Of a stretch of 64,000 bases of DNA, positions 26,748 through 36,598 are shown piece by piece (position 1 is the stretch's first letter; every line of letters begins with the position of its first letter). Both the position numbers and the translations under genes were made by a program. Location of the stretch: positions 744,001 through 808,000 of the forward strand of contig CP048719.1 of NCBI GenBank assembly GCA_022641835.1, in the 5' to 3' direction. The notes under the pieces were generated by a model, which worked only from the letters and a program-made list of their open reading frames with translations, had not been told where the DNA came from and ran no database searches. This DNA is from Petasospora fabianii. Taxonomy: Eukaryota > Ascomycota > Saccharomycetes > Phaffomycetales > Wickerhamomycetaceae.

Positions 26748-28652
26748 TCAAAGTTTTGCCTTACCTGCACAAATCACATTCCAGTCGGACAATGTCAACT
26801 CCTCATAATGACCATTCTTCAGCCAGTAAAGTACCTCATCGCCTGAGGCTCCCTTTGGTAAAACCTGTTCTCTGTATGATCTCTTGAGCGTCTTGTGGTT
26901 GTCTGAGTGGATGATCTCATTGACGAATTTAATGAAAATTGGTACAGCATATCTTGGAAGTTCGATCGACTGTAGCAGGTTGTCCAAAACCTCTTGCTGG
27001 GCAATGTTTTCTTTGGTCTCAATGACGGCAAAGCCGGCACGACCCTCATGGTTTGGAACCTTCACACCGACAACAACAACTTCACTAACACCTGGGACTT
27101 TGGTAAGCTGGGCTTCAACCTCAGTAGCGGAAACGTTCTCCGACTTCCATCTGAATGTATCACCGAGTCTGTCAACAAAGTACCACAATCCATACTCGTC
27201 AGACTTCAACAGATCGCCAGATCTGAACCACGCGTCACCCTTTCTGAAGACATCCCTCAAAATTTTCGAGTTAGTCTCCTTCTTGTTGCCGAGATATCCC
27301 TGGAACATAGTTTCTGGTCTCTTTGGTATAAAGATGTTCATTAACAACTCACCAGGTTCACCAACAGGAGCAACCTTACACAGTCCAGTCACTGGATCTC
27401 TCCACTCAACACTGTTATCCTCAGGATCCATCTTTATCAAAGTCTGCTGGAATTGCAAAATCATTTGGATAAGCTTACCATAATTACGACAAGCACCAAT
27501 ACCGAAGTCTCCCTCTTGGAAACTTGTAAGAGCCAATGGTGACTCGGTAGCGGCGTAAAACTCACCAATAGCTGGGATATTAAATCTATCCTTAAATTCC
27601 TTCCAGATATCATTTCTAAGGCCGTTACCGTATGCCACTCTCAAGCAGTGTTTGCGTTCATCTGGATGTGGTTTCGAGTTGAGCAAATAGCGACACACTT
27701 CACCAACATACTGCAGATGTGTAGATTTGGTAAGTTTGACCTGCGTCCATATCGTAGAAGTGGAGAATTTTGTACTGAGTGCAACACAGGCACCACGGTT
27801 CCATGCTGAACAGATACCGAGTACAGAAGCGGTGGAATGGTATAGTGGCATTGATGTGAATACTGTTTCATTGGAAGCAAGCTTAACGATGTATGCATAG
27901 AGGGCTGTGCCGAATACCGCCTTTCTCCAGCTCATAATAGCGGATTTGGGAAGACCTGTGGTTCCGGATGTATAGATTAAGGCTGCAGTATTGTAGTCAT
28001 GATCCTCGGCACGTTTCTTGCTGTCAAGTTGTCTGAACTTGAGAGCGTTTGGGTCCTTGATCTCTTTGAGCAAGAAATCTTCATTCAGGTAGTTGAGTTG
28101 TACATCCGGGATGGCAGTGTAGATCTGCTTTTCTGATCCCTTCACAATGTGGGCACATTCTGGATCGATGAAGACCTTTTTGATGTTGGCCACCTTGATG
28201 CAATGGACCAACGGTGTGCCTTGGTTGTTGAAGTTAAGAAAAGCCGGGGTGGCGCCAATGTTCCAGCAGGCAAACCACAGCAAAATAAACAGTGGCTTGT
28301 TGGTGCAATCGATAGCGATAGTGTCATCCTCTGTGACACCGTATGTGTGGACGAGTATGTGAGAGAGTCGAAGGATCTGATCGTACAACTCCTGGAATGT
28401 CCACTCCTGTATCTCGAACCCCGCATCACCCGGTAGGCCAGTTGGTTTGGCGAAAACAAGGGCTCTGTTCTTTGGGTGTGAATTTACAGTGCCTTCGAAG
28501 ACATACCAATAGCTGTTTCTGGAGCGTAGCATGTTGAAGGCATGTTTGATGGCACGTCTTATGACATATTGAATGAGTTGTAAGTCACCTGAGACCTGAT
28601 TGTCCTTATCCCACTGGGAGATCGTATCCGTGACGTGCTGGATGAAGTCCAT
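26748..28652 (-). CDS. FAT1: Very-long-chain acyl-CoA synthetase / fatty-acid transporter Fat1
   Basis: 634 residues from the only N-terminal ATG (yeast 669). ANL-superfamily motifs: AALIYTSGTTGLPKSAIMSW (P-loop-like AMP-binding motif), LQYVGEVCRYLL, GEFYAATE, the FATP/VLACS signature YFVDRLGDTFRWKSENV, and DNHKTLKRSYREQ. Fat1 imports and activates long and very long fatty acids, at the plasma membrane, ER, lipid droplets and peroxisomes. The last residues, AKAKL-like GKAKL, form a consensus PTS1 (AKL). The yeast N-terminal membrane segment is not included from this start; the frame is open 26 codons further (to a TAG at 28730) without ATG, so a short 5' exon may exist. Confidence 0.9.
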   Translation of the reverse strand: MDFIQHVTDTISQWDKDNQVSGDLQLIQYVIRRAIKHAFNMLRSRNSYWYVFEGTVNSHPKNRALVFAKPTGLPGDAGFEIQEWTFQELYDQILRLSHILVHTYGVTEDDTIAIDCTNKPLFILLWFACWNIGATPAFLNFNNQGTPLVHCIKVANIKKVFIDPECAHIVKGSEKQIYTAIPDVQLNYLNEDFLLKEIKDPNALKFRQLDSKKRAEDHDYNTAALIYTSGTTGLPKSAIMSWRKAVFGTALYAYIVKLASNETVFTSMPLYHSTASVLGICSAWNRGACVALSTKFSTSTIWTQVKLTKSTHLQYVGEVCRYLLNSKPHPDERKHCLRVAYGNGLRNDIWKEFKDRFNIPAIGEFYAATESPLALTSFQEGDFGIGACRNYGKLIQMILQFQQTLIKMDPEDNSVEWRDPVTGLCKVAPVGEPGELLMNIFIPKRPETMFQGYLGNKKETNSKILRDVFRKGDAWFRSGDLLKSDEYGLWYFVDRLGDTFRWKSENVSATEVEAQLTKVPGVSEVVVVGVKVPNHEGRAGFAVIETKENIAQQEVLDNLLQSIELPRYAVPIFIKFVNEIIHSDNHKTLKRSYREQVLPKGASGDEVLYWLKNGHYEELTLSDWNVICAGKAKL

Positions 28653-29625
28653 GTCTATGGGAGAGTTGCAATGGATCAGCTTTGAGAATGGATAATAAAC
28701 AGTCTCCTTATAAAGAAAAATCACAACCTAATGGTCAGTTAACAGATAAAACGTCACTTCTAATGTTGCCCGCAATACAGATCTTGCGAGGCGATGCCAG
28801 AACCCAGAGGTCTCTCTGTCCCTCCGCCACCCGGACACCACGTCAAACTCTTAGTGGCCCGTGCAAAAAAGTTTTCGAGTCTCGTCCTTTCCCTTCATCT
28901 CTCATATCTCTTTCAGATCCACAATAAAGCCCCGCCTCCCATGGGCGTCACCGTGTTCCCTTTTTCTTTCCAGGAGGCGGTTTGAAAGCTCGTGGTCCTC
29001 CAGTGGTCTTGCGTCGGATTTCCTCCCTCGTGACTGTCTGGAGTTGGTGGAGACGGTGGGGCAGAGAGAAGTATCAGAACGTATCTCCGTGTTTTGAGCG
29101 AGCGCAAGGACATTCACGGTCATAGTTTCTGCAACATCCATTGCCCCTGTATTATGTGCCACATGGCTTGATACTGATGAGATGGGATTTTTATATCGCC
29201 CCTATGGGGCGCCATATCAACAATTCCCCCAGATCCGAGTCATTCATAGTTCCTTGTAGAGCGAGGGCCCCTTCCCACCATATCCGGTCCATCTCCGGTG
29301 TGGCCGACGGTAGCGAAAGACAGACACACAAACCCGTGTATAATCAAAGAGAGGGTATCTGATAAGATACGGCTACCGATCTACTGATCAACCCACCTCT
29401 TCTTCCTAACGGCCTCGTCCGCCCAATGCCGCCAACCGTCGGTATTCAGCCCTTTTATAGAACAAGCCGTCGGTTCGCTCAACAGGGTAACCCCCTCATC
29501 GCGGTTACGTAGCCCTGGCGGTGATTAAACCAAATTTTTTAAGGGAAAAAAAAATTCAGGATATTTCTCTTGTGCTTGTCGGGGGGGACGAGTTCTTGGG
29601 GACCATCAAACTCTATAAACTCACA
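28653..29625. other. Divergent promoter region FAT1-GUA1
   Basis: 973 bp. It contains a short hairpin at 29197-29211 (CGCCCC-TAT-GGGGCG), a TTTTATAG TATA-like sequence at 29453-29460, and an A-run at 29546-29554 before GUA1. The reading frames in this stretch have no family match. Confidence 0.5.
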
Positions 29626-31206
29626 ATGTCTGAAGCTGTCGAGCCAGTCTCCAACGTTTTCGAGACCATCTTGGTCCTCGATTTCGGTTCCCAGTACTCC
29701 CATCTCCTCACTCGTCGTCTCAGAGAATTTAACATCTACGCTGAGATGCTCCCATGTACTCAGAAGATCTCCGAGTTGAACTGGAAGCCAAAGGGTGTTA
29801 TCCTCTCTGGTGGTCCATACTCCGTTTACGCTGAGGATGCTCCACACGTTGACAAGGCTGTCTTTGACCTCGGTGTTCCAATCCTTGGTATCTGTTACGG
29901 TATGCAAGAGCTCGCTTGGCTCAATGGTACTGAGGTCGCCAGAGGTGACAAGAGAGAGTACGGTAGGGCCACCTTGAACGTTGAGGACTCTTCCTGTGCC
30001 CTCTTCAAGGACGTTGACCACTCCAAGGTCTGGATGTCCCATGGTGACAAGCTCTATGGCTTGCCAAATGGTTTCAAGGTTGTCGCTACTTCCGAAAACT
30101 CCCCATACTGTGGTATCGCCAACGAGGAGAAGCAGATCTACGGTATTCAGTTCCACCCAGAGGTGACTCACTCTGAGAAGGGTAAGATCATGCTCAAGAA
30201 CTTTGCCGTTGACATCTGTAAGGCCACCCAGAACTGGTCTATGGAAAACTTCATCGAAACCGAGATCAAGAGAATTAGACAGCTCGTTGGTCCAGATGCC
30301 GAAGTTATCGGTGCCGTTTCTGGTGGTGTTGACTCCACTGTTGCCGCCAAGTTGATGACTGAGGCCATTGGTGACCGTTTCCACGCCATCTTGGTTGACA
30401 ATGGTGTCTTGAGAAAGGATGAGGCTAAGACTGTCAAGGAGACTTTGGACGATGGTCTTGGTATCGACTTGACCGTTGTCGATGCCTCTGACGAGTTCTT
30501 GGACAAGCTTAAGGGTGTTACTGACCCAGAGAAGAAGAGAAAGATCATTGGTAACACTTTCATCCACGTCTTTGAGCGTGAGGCTGCCAAGATCAAGCCA
30601 AAGTCTGGTAGAGACATTGAGTTCTTGTTGCAGGGTACTCTTTACCCAGATGTCATTGAGTCCATCTCTTTCAAGGGTCCATCCCAGACTATCAAGACCC
30701 ACCACAACGTTGGTGGTTTGCTTGAGGACATGAAGCTCAAGCTCATTGAGCCATTGAGAGAGTTGTTCAAGGATGAGGTTCGTGCTCTTGGTGAGCTCCT
30801 CGGAATTCCGCACGAACTTGTCTGGAGACATCCATTCCCAGGTCCAGGTATTGCTATCCGTGTTCTCGGTGAAGTCACCAGAGAGCAGGTTGCCATTGCC
30901 AGAGCTGCTGACCACATCTACATCGAGGAGATCAGAAAGGCTGGTTTGTACGAGCAGATTTCCCAGGCCTTTGCTTGTTTGTTGCCAGTCAAGTCTGTTG
31001 GTGTTATGGGTGACCAGCGTACTTACGAGCAGGTCATTGCCCTCAGAGCCATTGAGACTTCTGACTTCATGACCGCTGACTGGTTCTGCTTCGACGCTTC
31101 CTTCTTGAAGAATGTTTCTTCCAGAATTGTTAACGAGGTTGAGGGTGTTGCCCGTGTCACTTACGACATCACCTCTAAGCCACCAGCCACTGTTGAATGG
31201 GAGTAA
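29626..31206 (+). CDS. GUA1: GMP synthase (glutamine-hydrolysing)
   Basis: 526 residues from ATG 29626 (yeast 525). The class I amidotransferase domain has [25 protein letters not shown] and the nucleophile C90 in GICYGMQ, with the His/Glu pair in FHPEVTHSE. The ATP-pyrophosphatase domain has [13 protein letters not shown], and the C-terminal dimerisation domain [11 protein letters not shown] and [20 protein letters not shown]. It converts XMP to GMP in the cytosol. Codon bias is strong (few A- or T-ending rare codons), as for abundant enzymes, which is also why a long reading frame appears on the opposite strand. An upstream open stretch lacks ATG and was excluded. Confidence 0.96.
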   Translation: MSEAVEPVSNVFETILVLDFGSQYSHLLTRRLREFNIYAEMLPCTQKISELNWKPKGVILSGGPYSVYAEDAPHVDKAVFDLGVPILGICYGMQELAWLNGTEVARGDKREYGRATLNVEDSSCALFKDVDHSKVWMSHGDKLYGLPNGFKVVATSENSPYCGIANEEKQIYGIQFHPEVTHSEKGKIMLKNFAVDICKATQNWSMENFIETEIKRIRQLVGPDAEVIGAVSGGVDSTVAAKLMTEAIGDRFHAILVDNGVLRKDEAKTVKETLDDGLGIDLTVVDASDEFLDKLKGVTDPEKKRKIIGNTFIHVFEREAAKIKPKSGRDIEFLLQGTLYPDVIESISFKGPSQTIKTHHNVGGLLEDMKLKLIEPLRELFKDEVRALGELLGIPHELVWRHPFPGPGIAIRVLGEVTREQVAIARAADHIYIEEIRKAGLYEQISQAFACLLPVKSVGVMGDQRTYEQVIALRAIETSDFMTADWFCFDASFLKNVSSRIVNEVEGVARVTYDITSKPPATVEWE

Positions 31207-31370
31207 ACTACGAAACCTACCGTTAATGATCATTCTTTTCTCTTCTCCTCTTTACATGACCTTCATCTAGAGATCCCTTTATTGCATACATGTTTTAATA
31301 TTAACAAACTGTTATCTGAGCTTCAGTCTAGAGAACCTCAATGTAGGAAAAAACACATAGTTCATGTATA

Positions 31371-31784
31371 TCACGCCTTCTTCAACTGTCGTACCACTGT
31401 AGCCATGAGTATATCACCATCATGAGATATGCTCGCTAGGAACTCCTCATTGGGGTGATGTTGCTGATAAACCTCGCTTAAGATTGTGGGTCTCCCTCTG
31501 GAAGTTGAACCTCTCGCCCATTCGTTAAACCGGAACTTTTCCTGTACGCTGTCATCGAGTGTCTTGTAAACTGCCTCTTTGAGAGCCCAAGATCCACTGA
31601 GATGCCGTACCACTCCGTCAAGGTCTTTGCTATCTTGGAGTTGTTGATATGTGGGGAGCTCGGACTTGTGGAGAACCCGGTGTCCAAAACGTGTTAGAAA
31701 TGGGCTTCCAAGGCCATGTTTTGTAACTAGACTTGCAATCCGAGGTATCTTGAGCACATCACATCCAATCCCTAGTACAGTCAT
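31371..31784 (-). CDS. PPT2: Mitochondrial holo-ACP synthase (4'-phosphopantetheinyl transferase)
   Basis: 137 residues. AcpS-type family: LGIGCDVLKIPRI with the Mg-binding D9, and SGSWALKEAVYKTL with K69, E70 and K74 of the WxxKEAxxK motif. The C-terminal ISHDGDILMATVV is the final conserved strand. Yeast Ppt2 (173 residues) attaches phosphopantetheine to mitochondrial acyl carrier protein Acp1, required for lipoic acid synthesis and respiration. There is no long presequence; the N-terminus begins directly in the enzyme fold, so import may use an internal signal. Its expected substrate ACP1 lies at 38062-38415. Convergent with GUA1. Confidence 0.85.
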   Translation of the reverse strand: MTVLGIGCDVLKIPRIASLVTKHGLGSPFLTRFGHRVLHKSELPTYQQLQDSKDLDGVVRHLSGSWALKEAVYKTLDDSVQEKFRFNEWARGSTSRGRPTILSEVYQQHHPNEEFLASISHDGDILMATVVRQLKKA

Positions 31785-32106
31785 GGCCGTTCCTACACTT
31801 GTGGTGGAATGCTGGTGTTGTTTTTGAGTGACAGATGGGCTGGTAATTAAGTGTTACAACCACTGAACAAGAGTCTGCGCGGCGCGAAAGTGAAAAAAAT
31901 CTCGTCGACTCATCGCTTCGATTCAGCCATTCCATCGATGCTCTCGAGGGTCCACTCAGAAAACATCACTCACCTCAGATCAGATATTCTTGCTTTTGCA
32001 AACAGCATCAACATAACAGAAAGCACAGGGTCCATATCCTCGGAAATCGGAGCTTGATACTATCGTTTACCCCACACTTTCACAGCTGCCTTTTGAATCA
32101 CTCACG

Positions 32107-33090
32107 ATGGCCTCTTCCGTTCCAGGTACCGTTCCTCTCCCAGGATCTCGTTACGATCTCTCCACATACATGGGTCGTGTCCGTCACTGTGCTGATATCT
32201 CTGATCCAACTATGCTCCTCACAACCTCTGCACAGCTCGAGCAGGCTCGTAAGCTTATCGCAGATTACCGTTCTGGTGCCATCAAGAGCATGACCCCAGA
32301 TCTCTGGCAGGCCAAGAAGATCCTCGATTCCACTGTTCATCCAGATACGGGTGAGACTGTTCTCCTCCCATTCAGAATGTCATCATGTGTCATTTCAAAC
32401 CTTGTCGTCACTGCTGGTATGCTCACACCAGGTCTCGGAACTGCAGGTACTCTCTTCTGGCAAGTTGCCAACCAGTCCCTTAACGTTGCCGTGAACATCT
32501 CCAACGCTAACAAATCACATCCACTCTCTACACCTCAGCTTATTCAAAACTATGTCATTGCTGTTACTGCATCATGTGGTGTTGCTCTTGGTCTTAATGC
32601 TATCGTCCCACGTCTTAAAAATGTTGGTGCATCTACAAAACTCATCCTTGGAAGACTTGTCCCATTCGCCGCTGTTGTCTCTGCTGGTATCGTTAACGTC
32701 TTCGCCATGAGATCCCAGGAGATTAAGAAGGGTATCTCGGTCTTTGATGAAGAAGGTAACGAAGTCGGTACTTCTAAGACCGCAGCCATCTATGCTGTTG
32801 GTGAGACTGCTGCCTCTCGTGTCATTAACGCTACACCAGTCATGGTGATCCCACCACTTATCCTCGTCAAACTTCAGAAGGGATTCTTGAAGGGTAAGGG
32901 TATGTTTGCTCAAACCGCTGCTAATTTGGGTGTTATTGCCGTCACTGCATTCGCTGTGTTGCCATTTGCCCTTGCTGTGTTCCCACAGTATCAACCAATT
33001 TCTGTCTCTAAGCTTGAGAAAGAGCTACAAGGAAAGAAGGATAAGGATGGAAAGGATATTGAGACTGTTTACTTCAACAGAGGTATTTGA
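32107..33090 (+). CDS. FSF1: Sideroflexin, mitochondrial serine transporter family
   Basis: 327 residues, the same as yeast Fsf1. Sideroflexin features: PLPGSRYDLSTYMGRVRHCADI at the N-terminus, the hallmark HPDTGE in DSTVHPDTGETVLLPFRMS, NQSLNVAVNISNANKS, and several hydrophobic segments between about 100 and 300 (TLFWQVANQ, YVIAVTASCGVALGLNAIV, VPFAAVVSAGIVNVFAMR, MVIPPLILV, GVIAVTAFAVLPFALAVF). Human SFXN1 carries serine into mitochondria for one-carbon metabolism; the yeast protein sits in the inner membrane. Codon bias is moderate to strong. It is followed by the AT-rich island. Confidence 0.92.
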   Translation: MASSVPGTVPLPGSRYDLSTYMGRVRHCADISDPTMLLTTSAQLEQARKLIADYRSGAIKSMTPDLWQAKKILDSTVHPDTGETVLLPFRMSSCVISNLVVTAGMLTPGLGTAGTLFWQVANQSLNVAVNISNANKSHPLSTPQLIQNYVIAVTASCGVALGLNAIVPRLKNVGASTKLILGRLVPFAAVVSAGIVNVFAMRSQEIKKGISVFDEEGNEVGTSKTAAIYAVGETAASRVINATPVMVIPPLILVKLQKGFLKGKGMFAQTAANLGVIAVTAFAVLPFALAVFPQYQPISVSKLEKELQGKKDKDGKDIETVYFNRGI

Positions 33091-33926
33091 AAGATTTTAG
33101 ATAGTGTACATATTTACCCCTTGGTTATAGATTTAATGTTTATTTACCTAAAAAGACTGGTATGAAGTATCACACAGCGAGATCAGAACTAGCAATCTGC
33201 AGCCATCTATGCAGCAGCACCCTAAATAGACAGTTTAGACTTTCTAAAAATTAGTGCTCTATATGGCTGATCTGTTTTGCAAGGGCTAGATGATATCCCG
33301 CGCAGCACATGATGCATTATTTAATCTTAGATTAATCTGCTTCACAAGTTGTTTTTTACTTAAATGATTGGATAATTCTACATTTTAAGCCTATCAAAAG
33401 ATAGAGAATGTATTTTAAACTATAAAATTGGTAGTTTAATTTCACAGGAAGTATTTGTATTACCATTTGAATTATAGATTAGATTTCAACAACTTGCTAT
33501 TTTAAAAAATCCTTAGTTCCCAATTCTTTTTATTTGAACTTCTTAGGCCCTGTTGATACTATTAGAGGCTGATTAGGCAGTGCAAGTGTTTTTGAATGGC
33601 TGAATTGGTAGGTAAAGGGAAACTTGAGGCTCGTATCAAACCTATAGAGCGATAACAATCTTAATTAAGATAAATGTCAACCCAACTGGTGTACAGGTGT
33701 ATCGCGCTGCCATTGGATCGCATATCAATAACTCCAGAATACACTATCATTAAAGAATCGTTAGATGTTTTATTATGTTGATGTAAACTGATATTGAGAT
33801 TCAAAGATAAGATAAAAGACAGATGCAGATAACTCCTTACATTGTCTGCAAGGGTTATCAGAGGTACCCCACGCACTAGATCTATAACTGTAGATCTAGC
33901 AGCCTGATGTGCAGATCATAATAATT

Positions 33927-33942
33927 ATTTGTCATGACAAAT
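33927..33942. repeat. 16-bp perfect palindrome in the AT-rich island
   Basis: ATTTGTCATGACAAAT reads the same on both strands. A second near-palindrome, TAGATCTATAACTGTAGATCTA-like, lies about 45 bp to the left with 8-bp arms TAGATCTA. Confidence 0.8.
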
Positions 33943-34701
33943 TAAGGCACCTAATGAGTCGGTATCATGCATATTAACGAGTTTCAGTGGTCATTCATGT
34001 ATAGACCGAAAGGTGATGAAGACTGTTGGCAAAGCACGGAAAGCCACATTTTTTCTATAGATGGCGGTATATGTAGAGTTTGATCCTATACATCACGAGA
34101 CCTCTAAGCATGACGGTATTGGAAACGGAAATAGTCGGATTGGGAAGAGCACAGAAGTCTCAACTATATACGATATATATTTATCCGTATCTAGGACTGA
34201 ACGTATTAGTAGATTATAAGAGAATTGACTATCATCTACGACATTGTAGTGGAGGAAGTAGTATTGCATGCACTTACTGTATAAAGATAAACACAGCATC
34301 CACACATGCGTCACACAGGATATTACGAGATTTTGTAAATAACTTAGGTCACATAACGATGCCCCCATTACAGCCCATTTGGCAAGGGCTGCCGATCAAC
34401 AATTGATACCTCTTATAATTCAGCTGCAGGAGGACAAGTGTTTAAACGCCATAATGAAACTGTACAAGTGGCCCCCACACCCCGTAGGTGGTCATTAACT
34501 CACAGTGCTTTGATCGCATGACGTGGGGAGAGCGTGGGGGTGTGTGTCTCTTTCTCAACGGTGGGGGCGCGCACTCCCGCCTTTTCCCCAGTTTCCCCAG
34601 TTTTTTTTAGTTCTAAGCGTAATTTGCGAAGATTTGAGTGGCCGAACGCGGGCGCGTCGCTTGGACGTGGCTCGGAGGCCCCCCCGCACTGGGCGGAACC
34701 G

Positions 34702-34709
34702 TTTAAATA
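34702..34709 (+). promoter_or_regulatory. TATA-like box of CYB2
   Basis: TTTAAATA 97 bp upstream of the CYB2 ATG, just after GC-rich boxes. Confidence 0.45.
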
Positions 34710-34805
34710 GGGCGGACATCCTTCTTCATTATACCTTGTTTCCCGAAAACAGAGTCATATTTCAGTACAAGATTTATTCTCCAGGTTAAAGACTGCAAAC
34801 CAAAG

Positions 34806-36527
34806 ATGTTTAACAGCACGTCTCTGCGAGCCACTAGAGCCATTAGAACCTCTAGAGTGCTTCACTCGAGTCCGCTTAGAGGGCCAAGAGTTAAAGTCCG
34901 TCAATTAACTACTGCGTCCATCAAATCAGCCCACAATCAAAAATTGTTCCCAGCTCTTGCATTCCTCGGTGCTTCTGCTTCTATTGCTGCTCTGCTATTG
35001 AATAACACCGAGTCTTTCATCAGACTCGATGCTCCACCAACGGGACCACTCTATACCCCAGATGACATCTCAGCTCACAACACTAAGGATGATCTCTGGG
35101 TCGTCCTTAACGGTAAAGTTTATGATCTTACAGATTTCTTGCCAAATCATCCTGGTGGTCAAAGAATCATTTTGAAATATGCCGGTAAGGACGCATCTAA
35201 GATCTTCAACCCAATTCATCCACCAGATGCCATTGACAAGTACCTCCCACCGGAGAAGTGTGTCGGTATCCTCGATGGTGAATTCCCAGAAGAGGAGGAG
35301 ATCCTCACAGATGAAGAATTGTTAAGACTCGATAGAATTGATCGCAAACCACCACTCTCCAAGATCATGAATCTGCATGACTTTGAGGTTGTTGCACGTC
35401 AGATCCTACCACCTGGAGCTCTCGCATACTATTCCTCCGCTGCTGATGACGAAATCACACTCAGAGAGAACCACAACGCTTATCATCGTATCTTTTTCAA
35501 TCCAAAAGTCCTCGTTGATGTCTCTAAAGTGGACATCTCAACAGACTTCCTTGGTAATGAGACCTCTGCTCCATTCTACATCACAGCCACTGCGCTCGCT
35601 AAACTCGGTCATCCAGAAGGTGAGGTCTCCATTGCTCGTGGTGCCGGCAAGGAAGACATCACTCAGATGATCTCCACCCTTGCCTCTTGCTCCTTTGATC
35701 AAATCGCAGATGCTAGAGTCAAGGATACACAGGCTCAATGGTACCAATTGTACGTTAGTGAGGATCGTGAATTGTCTAAAAAGCAGTTGAAGCACTGTGA
35801 AGAACGTGGTATGAAGGGAATCTTCATCACCGTTGATGCTCCATCCCTTGGGCGTCGTGAAAAGGACATGAAATTAAAGTTCGAAGGTAACGCTGATGTC
35901 CAAAGTGATGACGATATTGATAGATCTCAAGGTGCCGCTGTTGCTCTCTCCTCTTTCATTGATTCTAGTTTGTCTTGGAAAGACATTACAGAGATCAGAA
36001 AGTGGACCAAGTTGCCAATTGTTATCAAGGGTGTTCAAAGAAAAGAGGATGTCCTTCTTGCGCTCGAACATGGTTGTGATGGAGTTGTGCTCTCCAATCA
36101 CGGTGGTCGTCAGTTGGACTTTTCCAGAGCTCCAGTGGAGGTCCTTGCTGAAGTCATGCCAATATTAAGAGAAAGAGGCGTTGATAAAAAGTTCGAAGTT
36201 TACGTTGATGGTGGTGTTCGCAGAGGTACTGATATCTTGAAGGCTTTGTGTCTCGGTGCCAAGGGTGTTGGTCTTGGCCGTCCATTCCTTTACGCCAACT
36301 CTGCTTATGGTGAACAAGGTGTTCGTAGGGCCATCCAATTGCTCAAGGATGAATTGGTAATGAACATGCGCCTTCTCGGTGTCACAAAGATTGAAGATCT
36401 TACCCCGGAGTTGCTTGACACAACAACTATCCATCAGAGAACCGTTTCCGTCCCAGCAGACTACCTGTACAAGGATAACTATCTTCACATGCAGGGTGTT
36501 GAATTCAACCCAGAGTTGGAGGAATGA
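34806..36527 (+). CDS. CYB2: L-lactate:cytochrome c oxidoreductase (flavocytochrome b2)
   Basis: 573 residues (yeast 591). A basic Ser-rich presequence (1-45) is followed by a hydrophobic stop-transfer segment (48-66), the bipartite signal that sorts Cyb2 to the intermembrane space. The cytochrome b5 domain follows with the heme ligand in HPGG at 115-118, then a hinge and the FMN alpha-hydroxyacid oxidase domain: AYYSSAADDEITLRENHNAY, IARGAGKEDITQMISTLAS, and the catalytic His/Arg in LSNHGGRQLD. It oxidises L-lactate to pyruvate and passes electrons to cytochrome c, allowing growth on lactate. CTG encodes the conserved Leu in IMNLHDFE. Codon bias suggests good expression. Confidence 0.95.
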   Translation: MFNSTSLRATRAIRTSRVLHSSPLRGPRVKVRQLTTASIKSAHNQKLFPALAFLGASASIAALLLNNTESFIRLDAPPTGPLYTPDDISAHNTKDDLWVVLNGKVYDLTDFLPNHPGGQRIILKYAGKDASKIFNPIHPPDAIDKYLPPEKCVGILDGEFPEEEEILTDEELLRLDRIDRKPPLSKIMNLHDFEVVARQILPPGALAYYSSAADDEITLRENHNAYHRIFFNPKVLVDVSKVDISTDFLGNETSAPFYITATALAKLGHPEGEVSIARGAGKEDITQMISTLASCSFDQIADARVKDTQAQWYQLYVSEDRELSKKQLKHCEERGMKGIFITVDAPSLGRREKDMKLKFEGNADVQSDDDIDRSQGAAVALSSFIDSSLSWKDITEIRKWTKLPIVIKGVQRKEDVLLALEHGCDGVVLSNHGGRQLDFSRAPVEVLAEVMPILRERGVDKKFEVYVDGGVRRGTDILKALCLGAKGVGLGRPFLYANSAYGEQGVRRAIQLLKDELVMNMRLLGVTKIEDLTPELLDTTTIHQRTVSVPADYLYKDNYLHMQGVEFNPELEE

Positions 36528-36598
36528 TCGACACGTAACTTATTTATTAGAACTTAAAACAATCAAATCAAAAAAAAGAAGAGAATTATCATTAGACA

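Larger units (their letters stand above)
33091..34805. other. AT-rich island and CYB2 promoter
   Basis: 1.7 kb without a credible gene. From about 33100 to 34480 the DNA is much more AT-rich than its surroundings: bases 33361-33540 have 42 G+C of 180. It contains GATAAG motifs near 33809 and a perfect 16-bp palindrome. From 34500 on, the composition switches abruptly to GC-rich with several GTGGGG boxes and then a TATA-like sequence, the likely CYB2 promoter. No long terminal repeat, transposase or tRNA is recognisable. Confidence 0.6.

Noticed and set aside
29539-31233. 564-codon reading frame antisense to GUA1
   Set aside because: It overlaps a certain gene completely and has no family resemblance. 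It arises because strongly biased GUA1 codons avoid the triplets that would be stops in the antisense frame.
33549-34406. Possible solo LTR or decayed element in the AT-rich island
   Set aside because: A TG start can be picked out, but there is no matching end repeat, target duplication or polymerase-like frame. The 108-codon frame at 34080-34406 has no similarity I recognise.
10965-36527. CTG read as serine or alanine
   Set aside because: CTG encodes invariant leucines in FAL1 ([15 protein letters not shown]) and CYB2 (NLHDFE), so the standard code applies.
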